Source: Rhizobium sp. NZLR1
GTDB taxonomy: Bacteria; Pseudomonadota; Alphaproteobacteria; Rhizobiales; Rhizobiaceae
Length of the DNA: 64,000 nucleotides
Reading direction: 5' to 3'
Assembly (NCBI RefSeq): GCF_017357385.1
Contig: NZ_CP071632.1
Coordinates: forward strand, 3,863,501 to 3,927,500
Shown here one piece after another: positions 7,348 through 14,950 of the stretch. Every line of letters starts with the position of its first letter. Within the stretch, counting starts at the first letter, position 1. The notes beneath the pieces were generated by a model. The model did not search any database and was not told the DNA's origin. It saw only the letters and a program-made list of their open reading frames with translations. The position numbers were made by a program, and so were the translations under genes.

Positions 7348-8229
7348 TTATTCGGCGGCCAGCGCCCGATCGCCGGCGAACTTCTCGACATAGTCCGCCA
7401 TCTGCTGCATGAAAGCCGTGACCGCCTCAGCGACCACGGCGAAATCGCCGCGTTTCTCCAGCGTCACCTCGTCGACATAGATCGCCCGGTTCACTTCGAT
7501 CTGCAGCGCGTGCAGTCCGCGCGAAGGCCGGCCGTAATGTTCGGTGATGAAGCCGCCGGCATAAGGCTTGTTGCGGATCGCCGCAAAGCCCATTTCCTCG
7601 AGGATGGCGATGGCCGCGCGCGAAAGCTCGGCCGAAGCGCTGGTGCCATAACGATCGCCGATGATGAAGTCGGGCCGTGCGGTGCTGCCGGCGACGCGCA
7701 CATTGCCGGGCATCGAGTGGCAGTCGATCAGCACGCCGAAACCGAACTGCACATGCGTCCGCGCGATCAGCCGGCGCAGCGCCGCATGATAGGGCTTGTA
7801 GACCGCTTCGACCCGGTCGAGCCCCTCCTGCACCGGCAGGCGCCGCGCATAGATCTCCATGTTCTCGGCGACGATACGCGGGATGGTGCCGAGCCCGCCG
7901 GCGACGCGGAGCGAATTGACATTTGCATAGGGTGGCAACAGCCCGTCGAACATCCGCGGATCGAGTTCGTAGGGCTCGCGATTGACGTCGAGAAAGGCGC
8001 GCGGAAAGTTGGCCGCCAGCAGCGGTGCGCCGAGTGCGACGGCCGAGCCGAACAGCTCGTCGACATAGTGATCCTCGGAACGACGGATGGCGATACCCTC
8101 GAGCCTGGACTGCGCGATAAATTCCGGTGGATAAATACGGCCGCTATGGGGGGAGTTGTAGACGAAAGGGATGGTCTGCGACACGGGCTCATGAACCTCA
8201 AAAAGCTCGTATTCGCGTATTTCCGGCAC
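7348..8229 (-). CDS. hutG: N-formylglutamate amidohydrolase
   Basis: 293 residues. The family signature FVYNSPHSGRIYPPEF (residues 24-38 region) supplies the first zinc histidine. DLVNREPYELDPRMFDG-like sequence and the central VLIDCHSMPG motif are also present. The enzyme hydrolyses N-formyl-L-glutamate to formate and glutamate, the last step of one histidine degradation route, in the cytoplasm. No other hut gene is nearby. The related formiminoglutamase fold is distinct, so the amidohydrolase assignment is preferred. The gene is divergent from cpdR with about 190 bases between starts. Confidence 0.88.
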   Translation of the reverse strand: MPEIREYELFEVHEPVSQTIPFVYNSPHSGRIYPPEFIAQSRLEGIAIRRSEDHYVDELFGSAVALGAPLLAANFPRAFLDVNREPYELDPRMFDGLLPPYANVNSLRVAGGLGTIPRIVAENMEIYARRLPVQEGLDRVEAVYKPYHAALRRLIARTHVQFGFGVLIDCHSMPGNVRVAGSTARPDFIIGDRYGTSASAELSRAAIAILEEMGFAAIRNKPYAGGFITEHYGRPSRGLHALQIEVNRAIYVDEVTLEKRGDFAVVAEAVTAFMQQMADYVEKFAGDRALAAE

Positions 8230-8417
8230 TTTCGGCCCTCTTTACCATGTCATGAACTGACTGCTTTGCCCATGTTGCCAGTTGCCCGGCCTCAAGTCCA
8301 TACTATGTAGCAGGGATGGCGGTCGGGCACGGGCAATTCACCGGTTGTTTACCGGGTGAAGACTAGTGTAAACGCTTGGCAGCCCACCAAAAACTTATTG
8401 ATCAGCGGTCTGGATTG
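8230..8417. promoter_or_regulatory. Divergent promoter region hutG / cpdR with inverted repeat
   Basis: A TTCACC (8337-8342) / GGTGAA (8355-8360) inverted repeat, flanked by CCGG on the inner side, lies about 60 bases upstream of the cpdR ATG. It could be an operator or a leader hairpin. No clear CtrA-type box was recognised. Confidence 0.35.
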
Positions 8418-8780
8418 ATGACTCAGAAGATACTTCTCGCAGAAGACGACAACGACATGCGCCGCTTCCTGGTGAAAGCGCTCGAAAAGGCCGGTTACAA
8501 GGTCCTTTCCTATGACAATGGCGCCAGCGCCTACGACCGGCTGCGCGAGGAGCCGTTTTCGCTGCTGTTGACCGATATCGTCATGCCGGAAATGGACGGC
8601 ATCGAGTTGGCGCGCCGCGCCACCGAACTCGACCCCGACCTGAAGGTGATGTTCATCACCGGTTTTGCGGCGGTGGCGCTGAACCCTGATTCGAAGGCGC
8701 CGAAGGATGCCAAGGTCCTTTCCAAGCCTTTCCACCTGCGCGATCTCGTCGACGAGGTCAACAAGATGCTTGCCGCGTAA
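8418..8780 (+). CDS. cpdR: CpdR-family single-domain response regulator
   Basis: 120 residues, a receiver domain alone. The acidic pocket is AEDDND (Glu9, Asp10, Asp11 region), the phospho-acceptor is Asp53 in LLTDIVMPEMDG, and the conserved Thr/Lys are in FITGFAAVAL and LSKPFHL. Sequence and length match CpdR of alphaproteobacteria. CpdR in its unphosphorylated form delivers cell-cycle substrates to ClpXP, including CtrA regulators, and is switched off by the CckA-ChpT phosphorelay. In Sinorhizobium CpdR1 is needed for proper polar protease localisation and symbiosis. The ATG at 8418 gives the normal N terminus; upstream in-frame codons are not conserved-looking. It stands alone, 85 bases before tRNA-Val. 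Confidence 0.9.
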   Translation: MTQKILLAEDDNDMRRFLVKALEKAGYKVLSYDNGASAYDRLREEPFSLLLTDIVMPEMDGIELARRATELDPDLKVMFITGFAAVALNPDSKAPKDAKVLSKPFHLRDLVDEVNKMLAA

Positions 8781-8820
8781 GGCTTGCCGGGCGGCACGTC
8801 ACAAAACTGCAAAAAGCCTA

Positions 8821-8849
8821 TTGACGGCTCCAAAGGTTTTGTGATCTAT
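8821..8849 (+). promoter_or_regulatory. Promoter of tRNA-Val
   Basis: TTGACG (8821-8826), 17-base spacer, ATCTAT (8844-8849), giving a start point about ten bases before the mature tRNA. Confidence 0.6.
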
Positions 8850-8864
8850 CCGCCGCCATCGGAT

Positions 8865-8939
<75 letters not shown>

Positions 8940-9453
8940 TCCGATCCCCTTGCCCCACAAGGGATTTCGCCAAGCCGCTGTTTGGTGAATTTTCTCGGTC
9001 TCCATCCAATTTATTTTTGCCGATGCCGGACCTTCGTCGCTTCTCGAGGCGACATCGACATGGCCTGTCCCGGCAAACCATGTTGTCGGCCTTGGCTGGT
9101 CCGTGCAGATGGCAGTCATGACGCGCCGCATATGAGGGCGTGCTCACACGATCATCAATTGCACATCACTCGCTGGGATTCAGCCCCTCGTTGCTCGAGC
9201 ATCCGGAAGTCCGGTTTTGTGACGGAGAGATGACGGGTTTGTGACAAAACGCGTGTTATTTCAGCAACATAGCTGACCGAGCCTACTGTCATGATCGACA
9301 ATCTCGTTGCGGCGCAGCATCGCCTATGTAATTTCCGCGGCGAGGCAGGCGCCAAGCTAAAGGGTGCCGCTTCGGTCACACGGGATGAAGATACGTAGGG
9401 ACTGCCGATGGCAACGGTCTTCATCCTCTTGCATCTGAACTGGAGGTTATTCC
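8940..9453. other. Intergenic region tRNA-Val / ropA
   Basis: No gene accepted in 514 bases. The distal half is the ropA control region. TTTTGTGAC (9214-9222) and TTTGTGAC (9238-9245) are direct repeats about 23 bases apart, two helical turns, suggesting tandem response-regulator half-sites. Immediately upstream of the ropA ribosome site, GATGAAGA (9384-9391) and TCTTCATC (9418-9425) form an 8-bp stem with an inner TGCC/GGCA stem. The first 200 bases after the tRNA show nothing clear. Confidence 0.5.
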
Positions 9454-10497
9454 ATGAACATTAAGAGCCTTCTTCTCGGCTCCGCTGCTGCACTTGCAGC
9501 AGTATCCGGCGCTCAGGCTGCCGACGCTATCGTTGCTGCCGAACCGGAACCGGTTGAATATGTCCGCGTCTGCGACGCTTACGGCACCGGCTACTTCTAC
9601 ATCCCGGGCACCGAAACCTGCCTCAAGATCAACGGCTACATCCGTTTCCAGGTTGACGTTGCTCCGCACGCCAGCTCGATCGGCGCCGGCGGCGGCGGTT
9701 CCGTCGCCAACGACTCGGATTGGGACGCCCGTACGCGCGGCCAGGTTCAGTTCACCGCCAAGAGCGACACCGAATACGGTCCGCTGACCGGCGTCATCGT
9801 CATGCAGTTCAATGCTGACAACGCAACCGCTCAGAAGGCTCAGCTCGACTCCGCTTATATCGACATCGCCGGCTTCCGCGCCGGTCTGTTCTACAGCTGG
9901 TGGGATGACGGCCTCTCAGGCGAAACCGACGACATCGGTTCGCCGGTCACGCTGCATAACTCCATCCGTTATCAGTACGAAACCGACGCTTTCTACGCTG
10001 GCATCAGCGTCGACGAGCTGGAAGACAGCCCGTTCTATGATGGCGAAACCGCCAACAACGTCGGCGTTGCAGTCGGTCTCGGCGGCAAGGCTGGTGCATT
10101 CAGCTACCAGATCACTGCCGGTTACGACACCGACAACGAAGAAGGCGCCGTCCGCGCTATGGGTACGGTTGCTGTCGGTCCGGGCACGCTCGGCCTCGCA
10201 GTTGTCTACGCAACGAACCCGAACGCCTATTACAACAAGGCTGAATGGGCGATCGCGGCCGAATACGCCATCAAGGCGACTGACAAGCTGAAGATTACCC
10301 CGGCTGTTCAGTACTACGACAACTACGGTGTCACTGCTGGCGAGTTCAACGACGACGTCAGCGCCTGGAAGGCCGGCGTAACGATCGACTACCAGATCGT
10401 TGAAAACCTCTCGGCAAAGGTTTCGGTTCAGTACCTCGATCCGGACAATGCTGAAGACGTAACCTCGGGCTACTTCCGCCTGCAGCGCGCGTTCTAA
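9454..10497 (+). CDS. ropA: RopA-type outer membrane porin
   Basis: 347 residues. A signal peptide (MNIKSLLLGSAAALAAVSGAQA, cleavage near residue 22) is followed by the rhizobial porin start EPVEYVRVCDAYGTGYFYIP and ICLKINGY-type sequence (CLKINGYIRFQVDV). The protein alternates amphipathic strands and ends in a terminal aromatic (LQRAF), the outer-membrane sorting signal. It forms the trimeric general porin of the outer membrane. Codons are strongly biased to the preferred set and unlike most neighbours (many GCT, GTT, AAC, AAG), pointing to very high expression. A GGAGG sits 8 bases before the ATG, and a structured leader precedes it. Two stable hairpins follow the stop. Confidence 0.93.
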   Translation: MNIKSLLLGSAAALAAVSGAQAADAIVAAEPEPVEYVRVCDAYGTGYFYIPGTETCLKINGYIRFQVDVAPHASSIGAGGGGSVANDSDWDARTRGQVQFTAKSDTEYGPLTGVIVMQFNADNATAQKAQLDSAYIDIAGFRAGLFYSWWDDGLSGETDDIGSPVTLHNSIRYQYETDAFYAGISVDELEDSPFYDGETANNVGVAVGLGGKAGAFSYQITAGYDTDNEEGAVRAMGTVAVGPGTLGLAVVYATNPNAYYNKAEWAIAAEYAIKATDKLKITPAVQYYDNYGVTAGEFNDDVSAWKAGVTIDYQIVENLSAKVSVQYLDPDNAEDVTSGYFRLQRAF

Positions 10498-10503
10498 TAA
10501 AAG

Positions 10504-10556
10504 GCTGCAGCACTTCAAAGTGCTGCAGCGTCCTCTGTGCGTCTTAAAAGACGCGG
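10504..10556 (+). terminator. Hairpins after ropA
   Basis: GCTGCAGCACTT (10504-10515) and AAGTGCTGCAGC (10518-10529) are perfect complements giving an about 11-bp stem. A second hairpin, GCGTCTT/AAGACGC (about 10540-10556), follows. There is no long T run, so the pair may protect the mRNA 3' end or stop transcription together with another factor. Confidence 0.6.
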
Positions 10557-10904
10557 GGAACTGTAAACCGGCAGCTACAAATTCCTGATCTGACTGACCT
10601 CCGATCGGGAAAGAATGGGCCTGGATTTCCCTGCCTGGGCCCATTCCCCTTGACCAGAAGTGCGTCCAAGACGGCAGGCGCTCGATGAGCGCCTTGCCAT
10701 CGTCGCGTCACATCGGTCCTTTTTCGATGTCCGGCCGCCAATCCCATTGCTTGACCTTGCAATCGATCGCCGGCAGGCCCGGCGGCCATGGTATCTTTGT
10801 GCCGCGGGGACAATGGAACCAAATTCGGACACAGAGCCATGCCATGGCGAATCGAGGCTGAGAGGTGTGATTCGCCTCGCCAGGACATGGGGTTTGAGAT
10901 CGAA
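10557..10904. other. Intergenic region downstream of ropA
   Basis: No gene seen. One inverted repeat, GAATGGGCC (10613-10621) with GGCCCATTC (10638-10646), could form a 9-bp stem. The rest is the upstream sequence of the secreted protein at 10905. A possible in-frame extension of that gene into this region lacks a signal peptide and was not used. Confidence 0.5.
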
Positions 10905-11396
10905 ATGAAGTTATCCGCGTTTGTTGCCGCCGCCATTTTTTCCGTCGCCCTGGCCCTGCCGGCTTCTGCCGCGCAAGCTCCTGTAGAGACGTTTCCAGGG
11001 GCTCCGGGGGTCATTACGCTGTCCGGCAAATGCGCCAAGCTTGTTGTCGCCAAGTTCGATGCCACCAAGGGCTGCAAGAACGAACTTGCCAGCGTCACCC
11101 TCGCCAATGGGGTGGTGACCTTCATCTTCACGTCGGATGGCAAGGCGCTTGGGTTCCAGGGCGACGGTAGCGGCATCAAGCCCGCTTCCAACGGTAATGC
11201 CCGCCTGCCGCTCAGCCTCGTCACCACGGGTGTCGGCAACAAGATGACCGGGGAGGTCAAGGTCGCCGGCTTCTGCACTTTCGGCAATCCCTATGCCGGC
11301 AAGCCGATCGCGATCGAATGCACTGCCGAAAGCAAGGATTCCTCGTTTGCCGGCAGCTTCCGCACCGGCGGCAAACTGGTGAAAAAGGGAAAGTAG
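10905..11396 (+). CDS. Secreted hypothetical protein with four cysteines
   Basis: 163 residues, function not recognised. Residues 1-23 (MKLSAFVAAAIFSVALALPASA) are a signal peptide, so the product should be periplasmic. The mature part is basic and small-residue-rich with four cysteines (GKCAK, KGCKN, GFCTFG, ECTAES), which could form two disulfides. The N-terminal half reads like a beta-rich domain. The start at 10905 is chosen because it begins the signal peptide; upstream in-frame residues look random. No operon partner: the thermonuclease-like gene converges from the right after a dispersed repeat. It is probably conserved in related rhizobia, which cannot be checked here. Confidence 0.7.
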   Translation: MKLSAFVAAAIFSVALALPASAAQAPVETFPGAPGVITLSGKCAKLVVAKFDATKGCKNELASVTLANGVVTFIFTSDGKALGFQGDGSGIKPASNGNARLPLSLVTTGVGNKMTGEVKVAGFCTFGNPYAGKPIAIECTAESKDSSFAGSFRTGGKLVKKGK

Positions 11397-11517
11397 AGCA
11401 GTTCCAGCAAAAGTGCGCGGCGATTTTACGTCCGGGATTGAGTGAAAACCCGAGATTGCGTGAAAACAAAGAGGCACAGCATTCCGTGATTCGAAGAAAA
11501 ACGGAAATGCTCTGGCC
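11397..11517. repeat. Rhizobial palindromic interspersed repeat
   Basis: The sequence pattern AGAGCAGTTCCAGCAAAAG ... ATTGCGTGAAAACAAAGAG ... ending in a hairpin (AGCATTCCGT at 11478-11487 with ACGGAAATGCT at 11501-11511) resembles an element seen many times in Rhizobium chromosomes. It includes a short internal duplication, ATTGAGTGAAAAC and ATTGCGTGAAAAC. It sits exactly between two convergent genes and may serve as their terminator. Confidence 0.6.
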
Positions 11518-11518
11518 G

Positions 11519-12241
11519 TCAGGCACACCAGGCGCCGCCGGCAGCGCCCGGCTTGCGCGCCAGCCCTTCATTGATCAGCTGCGCGCCGAAAGAGCGCCCG
11601 TCGCGCGAGACGACGCGCGGCGCGCCTGAGGGCTCGGCTTTGCCCGCGGCATTCATGGTGAAGGGACCGGCGTTCAGAAGCGCCAGCAGCCGCGACTTGG
11701 CGGCAAAGGCGACCCTGCGTTCGCCATCGCAGCGCGCCTGGTCGACGACAGGGCTTGCCATATCGGCGATCACGATCTTCTCGCCCTTGTACCAGAAGAC
11801 GCCGCCATCGCCGACGCAATTGATATGGGCGCCCTGCCCGCAATAACCGAACGCGACCGTCCCGGTTTCCGGATTGGCAGGGGTAAGCGGGGACGGCACC
11901 GCCTTGACCGGCTGGATGACCGGCGTCGGGATCGTCGCCGGCGGCAGCAGCTGCGATTGCGGCGCCGGCGGTACGGCTTTCGGCAAGGGTGTGGCAAGCG
12001 CCACCTGCTTCGGCGACACGTCCTTCCTGACGGCAGGTCTCGGCTCCGCCGTTTCCCGCGTCATCGACGCCGATTGCCCTGCAAACATCGGCTGAATGCT
12101 CTTCCAATGGTCGTGGGCGACAATGCCGCCGATCGCGGCGATGCCGATTACTGCCCAGGGCAGCAATCCGCCACTGCTGCTCGCTTTGCTCTTTCCTCTC
12201 GCCGGCGCCTTGCGGCGGCCGCGTGTCGCTGTCCTGGCCAT
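11519..12241 (-). CDS. Membrane-anchored thermonuclease-like (SNase fold) protein
   Basis: 240 residues. A very basic N terminus (MARTATRGRRKAPARGKSKA) leads into one membrane helix (about residues 25-43, LLPWAVIGIAAIGGIVA). A long proline-rich linker (about 60-125) follows, then a C-terminal SNase-like domain: KIVIADMASPVVDQARCDGE corresponds to the RVxGIDAPE strand, RRVAFAAKSRLLALL to the following helix, and VVSRDGRSFGAQLINEGLARK to the RDxYGR-LV region. Some nuclease residues are substituted (no GIDAPE glutamate is obvious), so activity is doubtful. The domain should face the periplasm. An in-frame start at 12280 would add 13 residues. Confidence 0.72.
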   Translation of the reverse strand: MARTATRGRRKAPARGKSKASSSGGLLPWAVIGIAAIGGIVAHDHWKSIQPMFAGQSASMTRETAEPRPAVRKDVSPKQVALATPLPKAVPPAPQSQLLPPATIPTPVIQPVKAVPSPLTPANPETGTVAFGYCGQGAHINCVGDGGVFWYKGEKIVIADMASPVVDQARCDGERRVAFAAKSRLLALLNAGPFTMNAAGKAEPSGAPRVVSRDGRSFGAQLINEGLARKPGAAGGAWCA

Positions 12242-12341
12242 CTGTCCGATTCCCGTGAGGCAGGGATTATCGCCGCCCAATCCTTTCTGAAAGGTTGGCG
12301 CGGCGACAGGATGATGTCTTGTTCGCCGATCTTTACCTCAA

Positions 12342-12590
12342 ATGACATTTAGGCACCGGCCGGCATCGGAGAAGCCGGTGGGGGAATCGAAACGCCTGAG
12401 GGGAAAAAGCCGAACAAATCCCGTATCGGCCGACTGCCTTCTCACGACGCTGGCCGCCGCCTGCGTGCTCTTCGCCTTCTGGAAGCTCAAACAACGGCTC
12501 GGCTCCAATTCCGCACGGCATGTCGATCGGGATGAGGACCAGTCGAAAACGAGACGCCCGGCATCATACCGGGCGCCTGTATCTGCGTGA
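12342..12590 (+). CDS. Possible small membrane protein
   Basis: 82 codons, not recognised. One hydrophobic segment (ADCLLTTLAAACVLFAFWKL) lies between basic ends. The middle part uses GC-ending codons like a real gene, but no ribosome site is evident and the C-terminal third looks random. It is divergent from the thermonuclease-like gene and converges on the 60-residue gene at 12602, leaving 11 bases. It may be a chance frame. Confidence 0.3.
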   Translation: MTFRHRPASEKPVGESKRLRGKSRTNPVSADCLLTTLAAACVLFAFWKLKQRLGSNSARHVDRDEDQSKTRRPASYRAPVSA

Positions 12591-12601
12591 TTGTCTGTTG
12601 C

Positions 12602-12781
12602 TCATTCGGAGGGTGCGGCTGCAGGATCGTTTTTTGCAACCGGTGTCGCGCCACCGACGGACGCGGCCAGCGGCTTTTCCCGTTTGCGGATATTGATGCG
12701 CTCGTCCGCCGCCTCGCGTACGGCCTGCCATTCATTCTCGTGCCGGATGAAGATCTCGCGGGGCACAAAGTTGATCGTCAT
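12602..12781 (-). CDS. Small hypothetical protein (59 residues)
   Basis: Starts MTINFVPREIFIRHENEWQA after an AGGGTGAG ribosome site. The N-terminal half is charged and helical (EWQAVREAADERINIRKREK); the tail is rich in Ala and Pro. No known domain recognised, no signal peptide. The start at 12781 is set by the ribosome site and by the coding-like N terminus. It is the second gene of a likely two-gene unit behind the 76-residue protein. Confidence 0.6.
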   Translation of the reverse strand: MTINFVPREIFIRHENEWQAVREAADERINIRKREKPLAASVGGATPVAKNDPAAAPSE

Positions 12782-12842
12782 ATTGTTCTCACCCTGTTTC
12801 AAATCTGCCGTCAGTGCGCAAAAGAGCCTTCCGGAATGCTGG

Positions 12843-13073
12843 TTATTTCTTGGTCTCTGCATTGCTCTTGATGTCGGGACCACCCTTGGAAAGATCCGCA
12901 CCGGTCACATGGGCCGGCACGTGAATGTCGTGATAGACGCCGGGCGTCAGCGTCAGGTCGACATGATGCGGCGGCAACACCTGCGCCTTCTGCATGCGGT
13001 TTGGCTTCGCCCGCTTCATGCGGTCGGACGCCTCGGTGCGTTTGTCGGGAATATGGGTCGAAGTGTGCATCAT
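12843..13073 (-). CDS. Small hypothetical protein (76 residues)
   Basis: Two tandem ATGs (13071-13073 and 13068-13070) follow a strong AAGGAGG. The product is basic, His- and Lys-rich (RMKRAKPNRMQKAQVLPPHH) with no hydrophobic segment, so probably cytoplasmic. Function not recognised. It is 61 bases upstream of the next small gene on the same strand and diverges from the TerC-family gene, whose leader begins about 125 bases away. Confidence 0.6.
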   Translation of the reverse strand: MMHTSTHIPDKRTEASDRMKRAKPNRMQKAQVLPPHHVDLTLTPGVYHDIHVPAHVTGADLSKGGPDIKSNAETKK

Positions 13074-13164
13074 CGGCCTCCTTTTTTAAGCTCAACCAGA
13101 GCCTAACGGCCGGGCACCCGTATGGTTCCAAAAAAATTGTCCGATCTCAATGTGGCGGCCGGCC

Positions 13165-13192
13165 TTGACTGGCCGGAGAAGCTCATTACCTA
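13165..13192 (+). promoter_or_regulatory. Promoter ahead of the terC leader
   Basis: TTGACT (13165-13170), 16 bases, TACCTA (13187-13192). A start near 13199 would give a leader of about 225 bases, which contains the structures of the next entry. Confidence 0.55.
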
Positions 13193-13198
13193 GAGCCT

Positions 13199-13423
13199 AT
13201 CCCGCAGCCTGCCAGACATCGGCTGACGGGGAGTTTTGGTGCCGGGCCCCTCTGGCGAGAGTTTTTACGGCGCTCTCGTGATGTCGGTACCGCCTGCAGC
13301 TTAGCCGGCGGATTTTTCATCGATGAACAAGCTCACCATGCCTGACCCGCATGCCCGTTGTGGCATGCCGCGTCTTTCCCTCTCCACCCTCGCCACCATG
13401 ATTTGCGGCCGCGAGGTGCGGCC
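13199..13423 (+). promoter_or_regulatory. Structured leader of terC: candidate terminator-type riboswitch
   Basis: The segment GCCAGACATC (13211-13220) can pair in two exclusive ways: GCCAGA with TCTGGC (13251-13256), or GACATC with GATGTC (13280-13285). The second fold leaves room for CGAGAG/CTCTCG (13256-13261 with 13273-13278) inside it. Just downstream CCGCC (13290-13294) and GGCGG (13307-13311) with an inner GC pair form a terminator hairpin followed by ATTTTTC. This order, a bistable domain, then a terminator, then a metal-transport-type gene, is what a riboswitch looks like. TerC-family genes are often preceded by the manganese yybP-ykoY aptamer; GGGGAG is present at 13229-13234 but the full consensus was not recognised. 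Confidence 0.5.
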
Positions 13424-14515
13424 ATGAACCAGCCCGTGACCCACACATCTTCGCTCAGCTATTTCCGCTGGGCCTTCATCGTCACCGCCCTCGGCCTTGT
13501 TCTTGGCGCCGTGCTCGGCTGGCAGACCACGGGCACGATCGGCGGCATGGCGACAGTCTTCTTCATCTGCACGGTGCTTGCAGTTCTGGAGATCTCGCTG
13601 TCCTTCGACAATGCCATCGTCAACGCCAACAAGCTGAAAGAGATGACGCCGGTCTGGCAGAAACGCTTCCTCACCTGGGGCATCATCATCGCCGTCTTCG
13701 GCATGCGCATCGTCTTCCCGCTGGCGATCGTCGCGATCGCGGCACAGATCGGCCCCTGGGATGCTCTGGTGCTTGCCGCCCGCGAGCCGGCCGAATATGC
13801 CCGCATCATGAACGACGCGCATCTGCCGATCGCAGCCTTCGGCGGCACCTTCCTGATGATGGTCGGCCTCAACTACTTCTTCGACCACAAGAAGGAAATC
13901 CACTGGCTTCCAGGCCTGGAAAGGGTGATGGCGCGCTCCGCCACCATCAAGGGCATCGAGATCGCCTTCGTGCTGGCGCTGATGCTGGTTTTCTCCTGGC
14001 TGATCGGCGGCGAGGAAGCCACCGTCTTCGTCCATTGCGCCATCTACGGACTGCTCACCTTCCTCGCGGTCGAGGTGGTCGGCGGACTGCTCGATGCCTC
14101 GCAGCAGACGATGAGCGCTGCCGCCAAGGGCGGCCTCGGCGCCTTCATCTATCTGGAGGTGTTGGATGCCAGCTTCTCCTTCGACGGCGTCATCGGCGCC
14201 TTTGCGCTGACGCAGAACCTCTTCGTCATCGCGATCGGCCTCGGCATCGGCGCCATGTATGTGCGCTCGATGACGATCATGCTGGTGGAAAAGGGAACGC
14301 TTGCCGAATACCGCTATCTCGAGCATGGCGCCTTCTATGCCATCCTGATCCTTTCGGTGATCATGTATACGCAGACCCTGGTGCACATCCCCGAGGTGAT
14401 CACCGGGCTCGGCGGCGCGGCGCTGATCGGCCTGTCGCTCTGGTCGTCCATTCGCCACAACAAGCGCGAGCGGGCGGAAGATCACGCCGCCGGGCAGGAA
14501 GAACTTCACGCCTGA
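13424..14515 (+). CDS. TerC-family integral membrane protein (DUF475)
   Basis: 363 residues with nine or so membrane helices. The family marks are two matching acidic motifs in helices, EISLSFDNAIVNANKLKEM (residues about 53-71) and EVLDASFSFDGVIGAFAL in the second half; the Asp/Asn pairs are thought to bind a metal ion. Relatives (Alx, YkoY, MntP-like) export manganese or other divalent metals, sometimes during or after secretion of metal-dependent proteins; for DUF475 itself the substrate is open. The ATG at 13424 follows GAGGTG; an in-frame start at 13358 lies beyond the leader terminator and adds unrelated residues. Regulation by the structured leader is inferred. Confidence 0.85.
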   Translation: MNQPVTHTSSLSYFRWAFIVTALGLVLGAVLGWQTTGTIGGMATVFFICTVLAVLEISLSFDNAIVNANKLKEMTPVWQKRFLTWGIIIAVFGMRIVFPLAIVAIAAQIGPWDALVLAAREPAEYARIMNDAHLPIAAFGGTFLMMVGLNYFFDHKKEIHWLPGLERVMARSATIKGIEIAFVLALMLVFSWLIGGEEATVFVHCAIYGLLTFLAVEVVGGLLDASQQTMSAAAKGGLGAFIYLEVLDASFSFDGVIGAFALTQNLFVIAIGLGIGAMYVRSMTIMLVEKGTLAEYRYLEHGAFYAILILSVIMYTQTLVHIPEVITGLGGAALIGLSLWSSIRHNKRERAEDHAAGQEELHA

Positions 14516-14562
14516 TGTTGCAAGCCGCGGTGCTCGGCACCGCGGCACGCCTTCAGAAAAAA

Positions 14563-14594
14563 TAAAGCCCGCGACCATCCGGTTGCGGGCTAAT
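14563..14594. terminator. Bidirectional terminator terC / DUF1127
   Basis: AGCCCGC (14566-14572) and GCGGGCT (14585-14591) form the stem. An A-rich run precedes it (14555-14565) and TAATTC follows, so it suits both convergent genes. Confidence 0.7.
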
Positions 14595-14617
14595 TCATTC
14601 GTGCATGGCTTGAAGTG

Positions 14618-14788
14618 TTAGCGGGAGACCTGACCGAAGGAGGTCGGGTCGATGCCGAGTTCCCTGAGGTCGGAGGCACGCGGCCGGCGGCCGGCTTCAA
14701 CGGCAGCGCTAACGGCATTTGCGGCGCCAAGCACGGCAAATGCGCGACCAAAGAAGCCTGTACGGACTGAATTGCGGATGGCGGACAT
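14618..14788 (-). CDS. DUF1127-domain small protein
   Basis: 56 residues from the ATG at 14788, which follows AGAGGA at a normal distance; earlier in-frame ATG would add 10 residues. The C-terminal part RPRASDLRELGIDPTSFGQVSR is the DUF1127 signature (short arginine-rich helix with LRELGI). Similar 45-60-residue proteins in Agrobacterium and Rhodobacter bind RNA or act in RNA turnover and in phosphate or carbon metabolism control; the family is abundant in rhizobia. Here the N-terminal half is less basic than usual (VLGAANAVSAAVEA). It is monocistronic and shares its terminator with terC. Confidence 0.75.
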   Translation of the reverse strand: MSAIRNSVRTGFFGRAFAVLGAANAVSAAVEAGRRPRASDLRELGIDPTSFGQVSR

Positions 14789-14950
14789 TGTCCATTTCCT
14801 CTTGCTTTGATTGACCATTTATAGATGGCATCGCGCATACACGTCTACAATGCACAGAAAATCACCCCCGCTATGCAAAAATTGGAGGCCGGCGCATGTC
14901 TCCATGGCCGGCCTCAAGGGAGGGGTAAGGTCGTCTTTTTCTTTTAGTTT

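Noticed and set aside
10788..10904. Longer start for the secreted protein at 10905
   Set aside because: The added 39 residues have no coding character and would bury the signal peptide.
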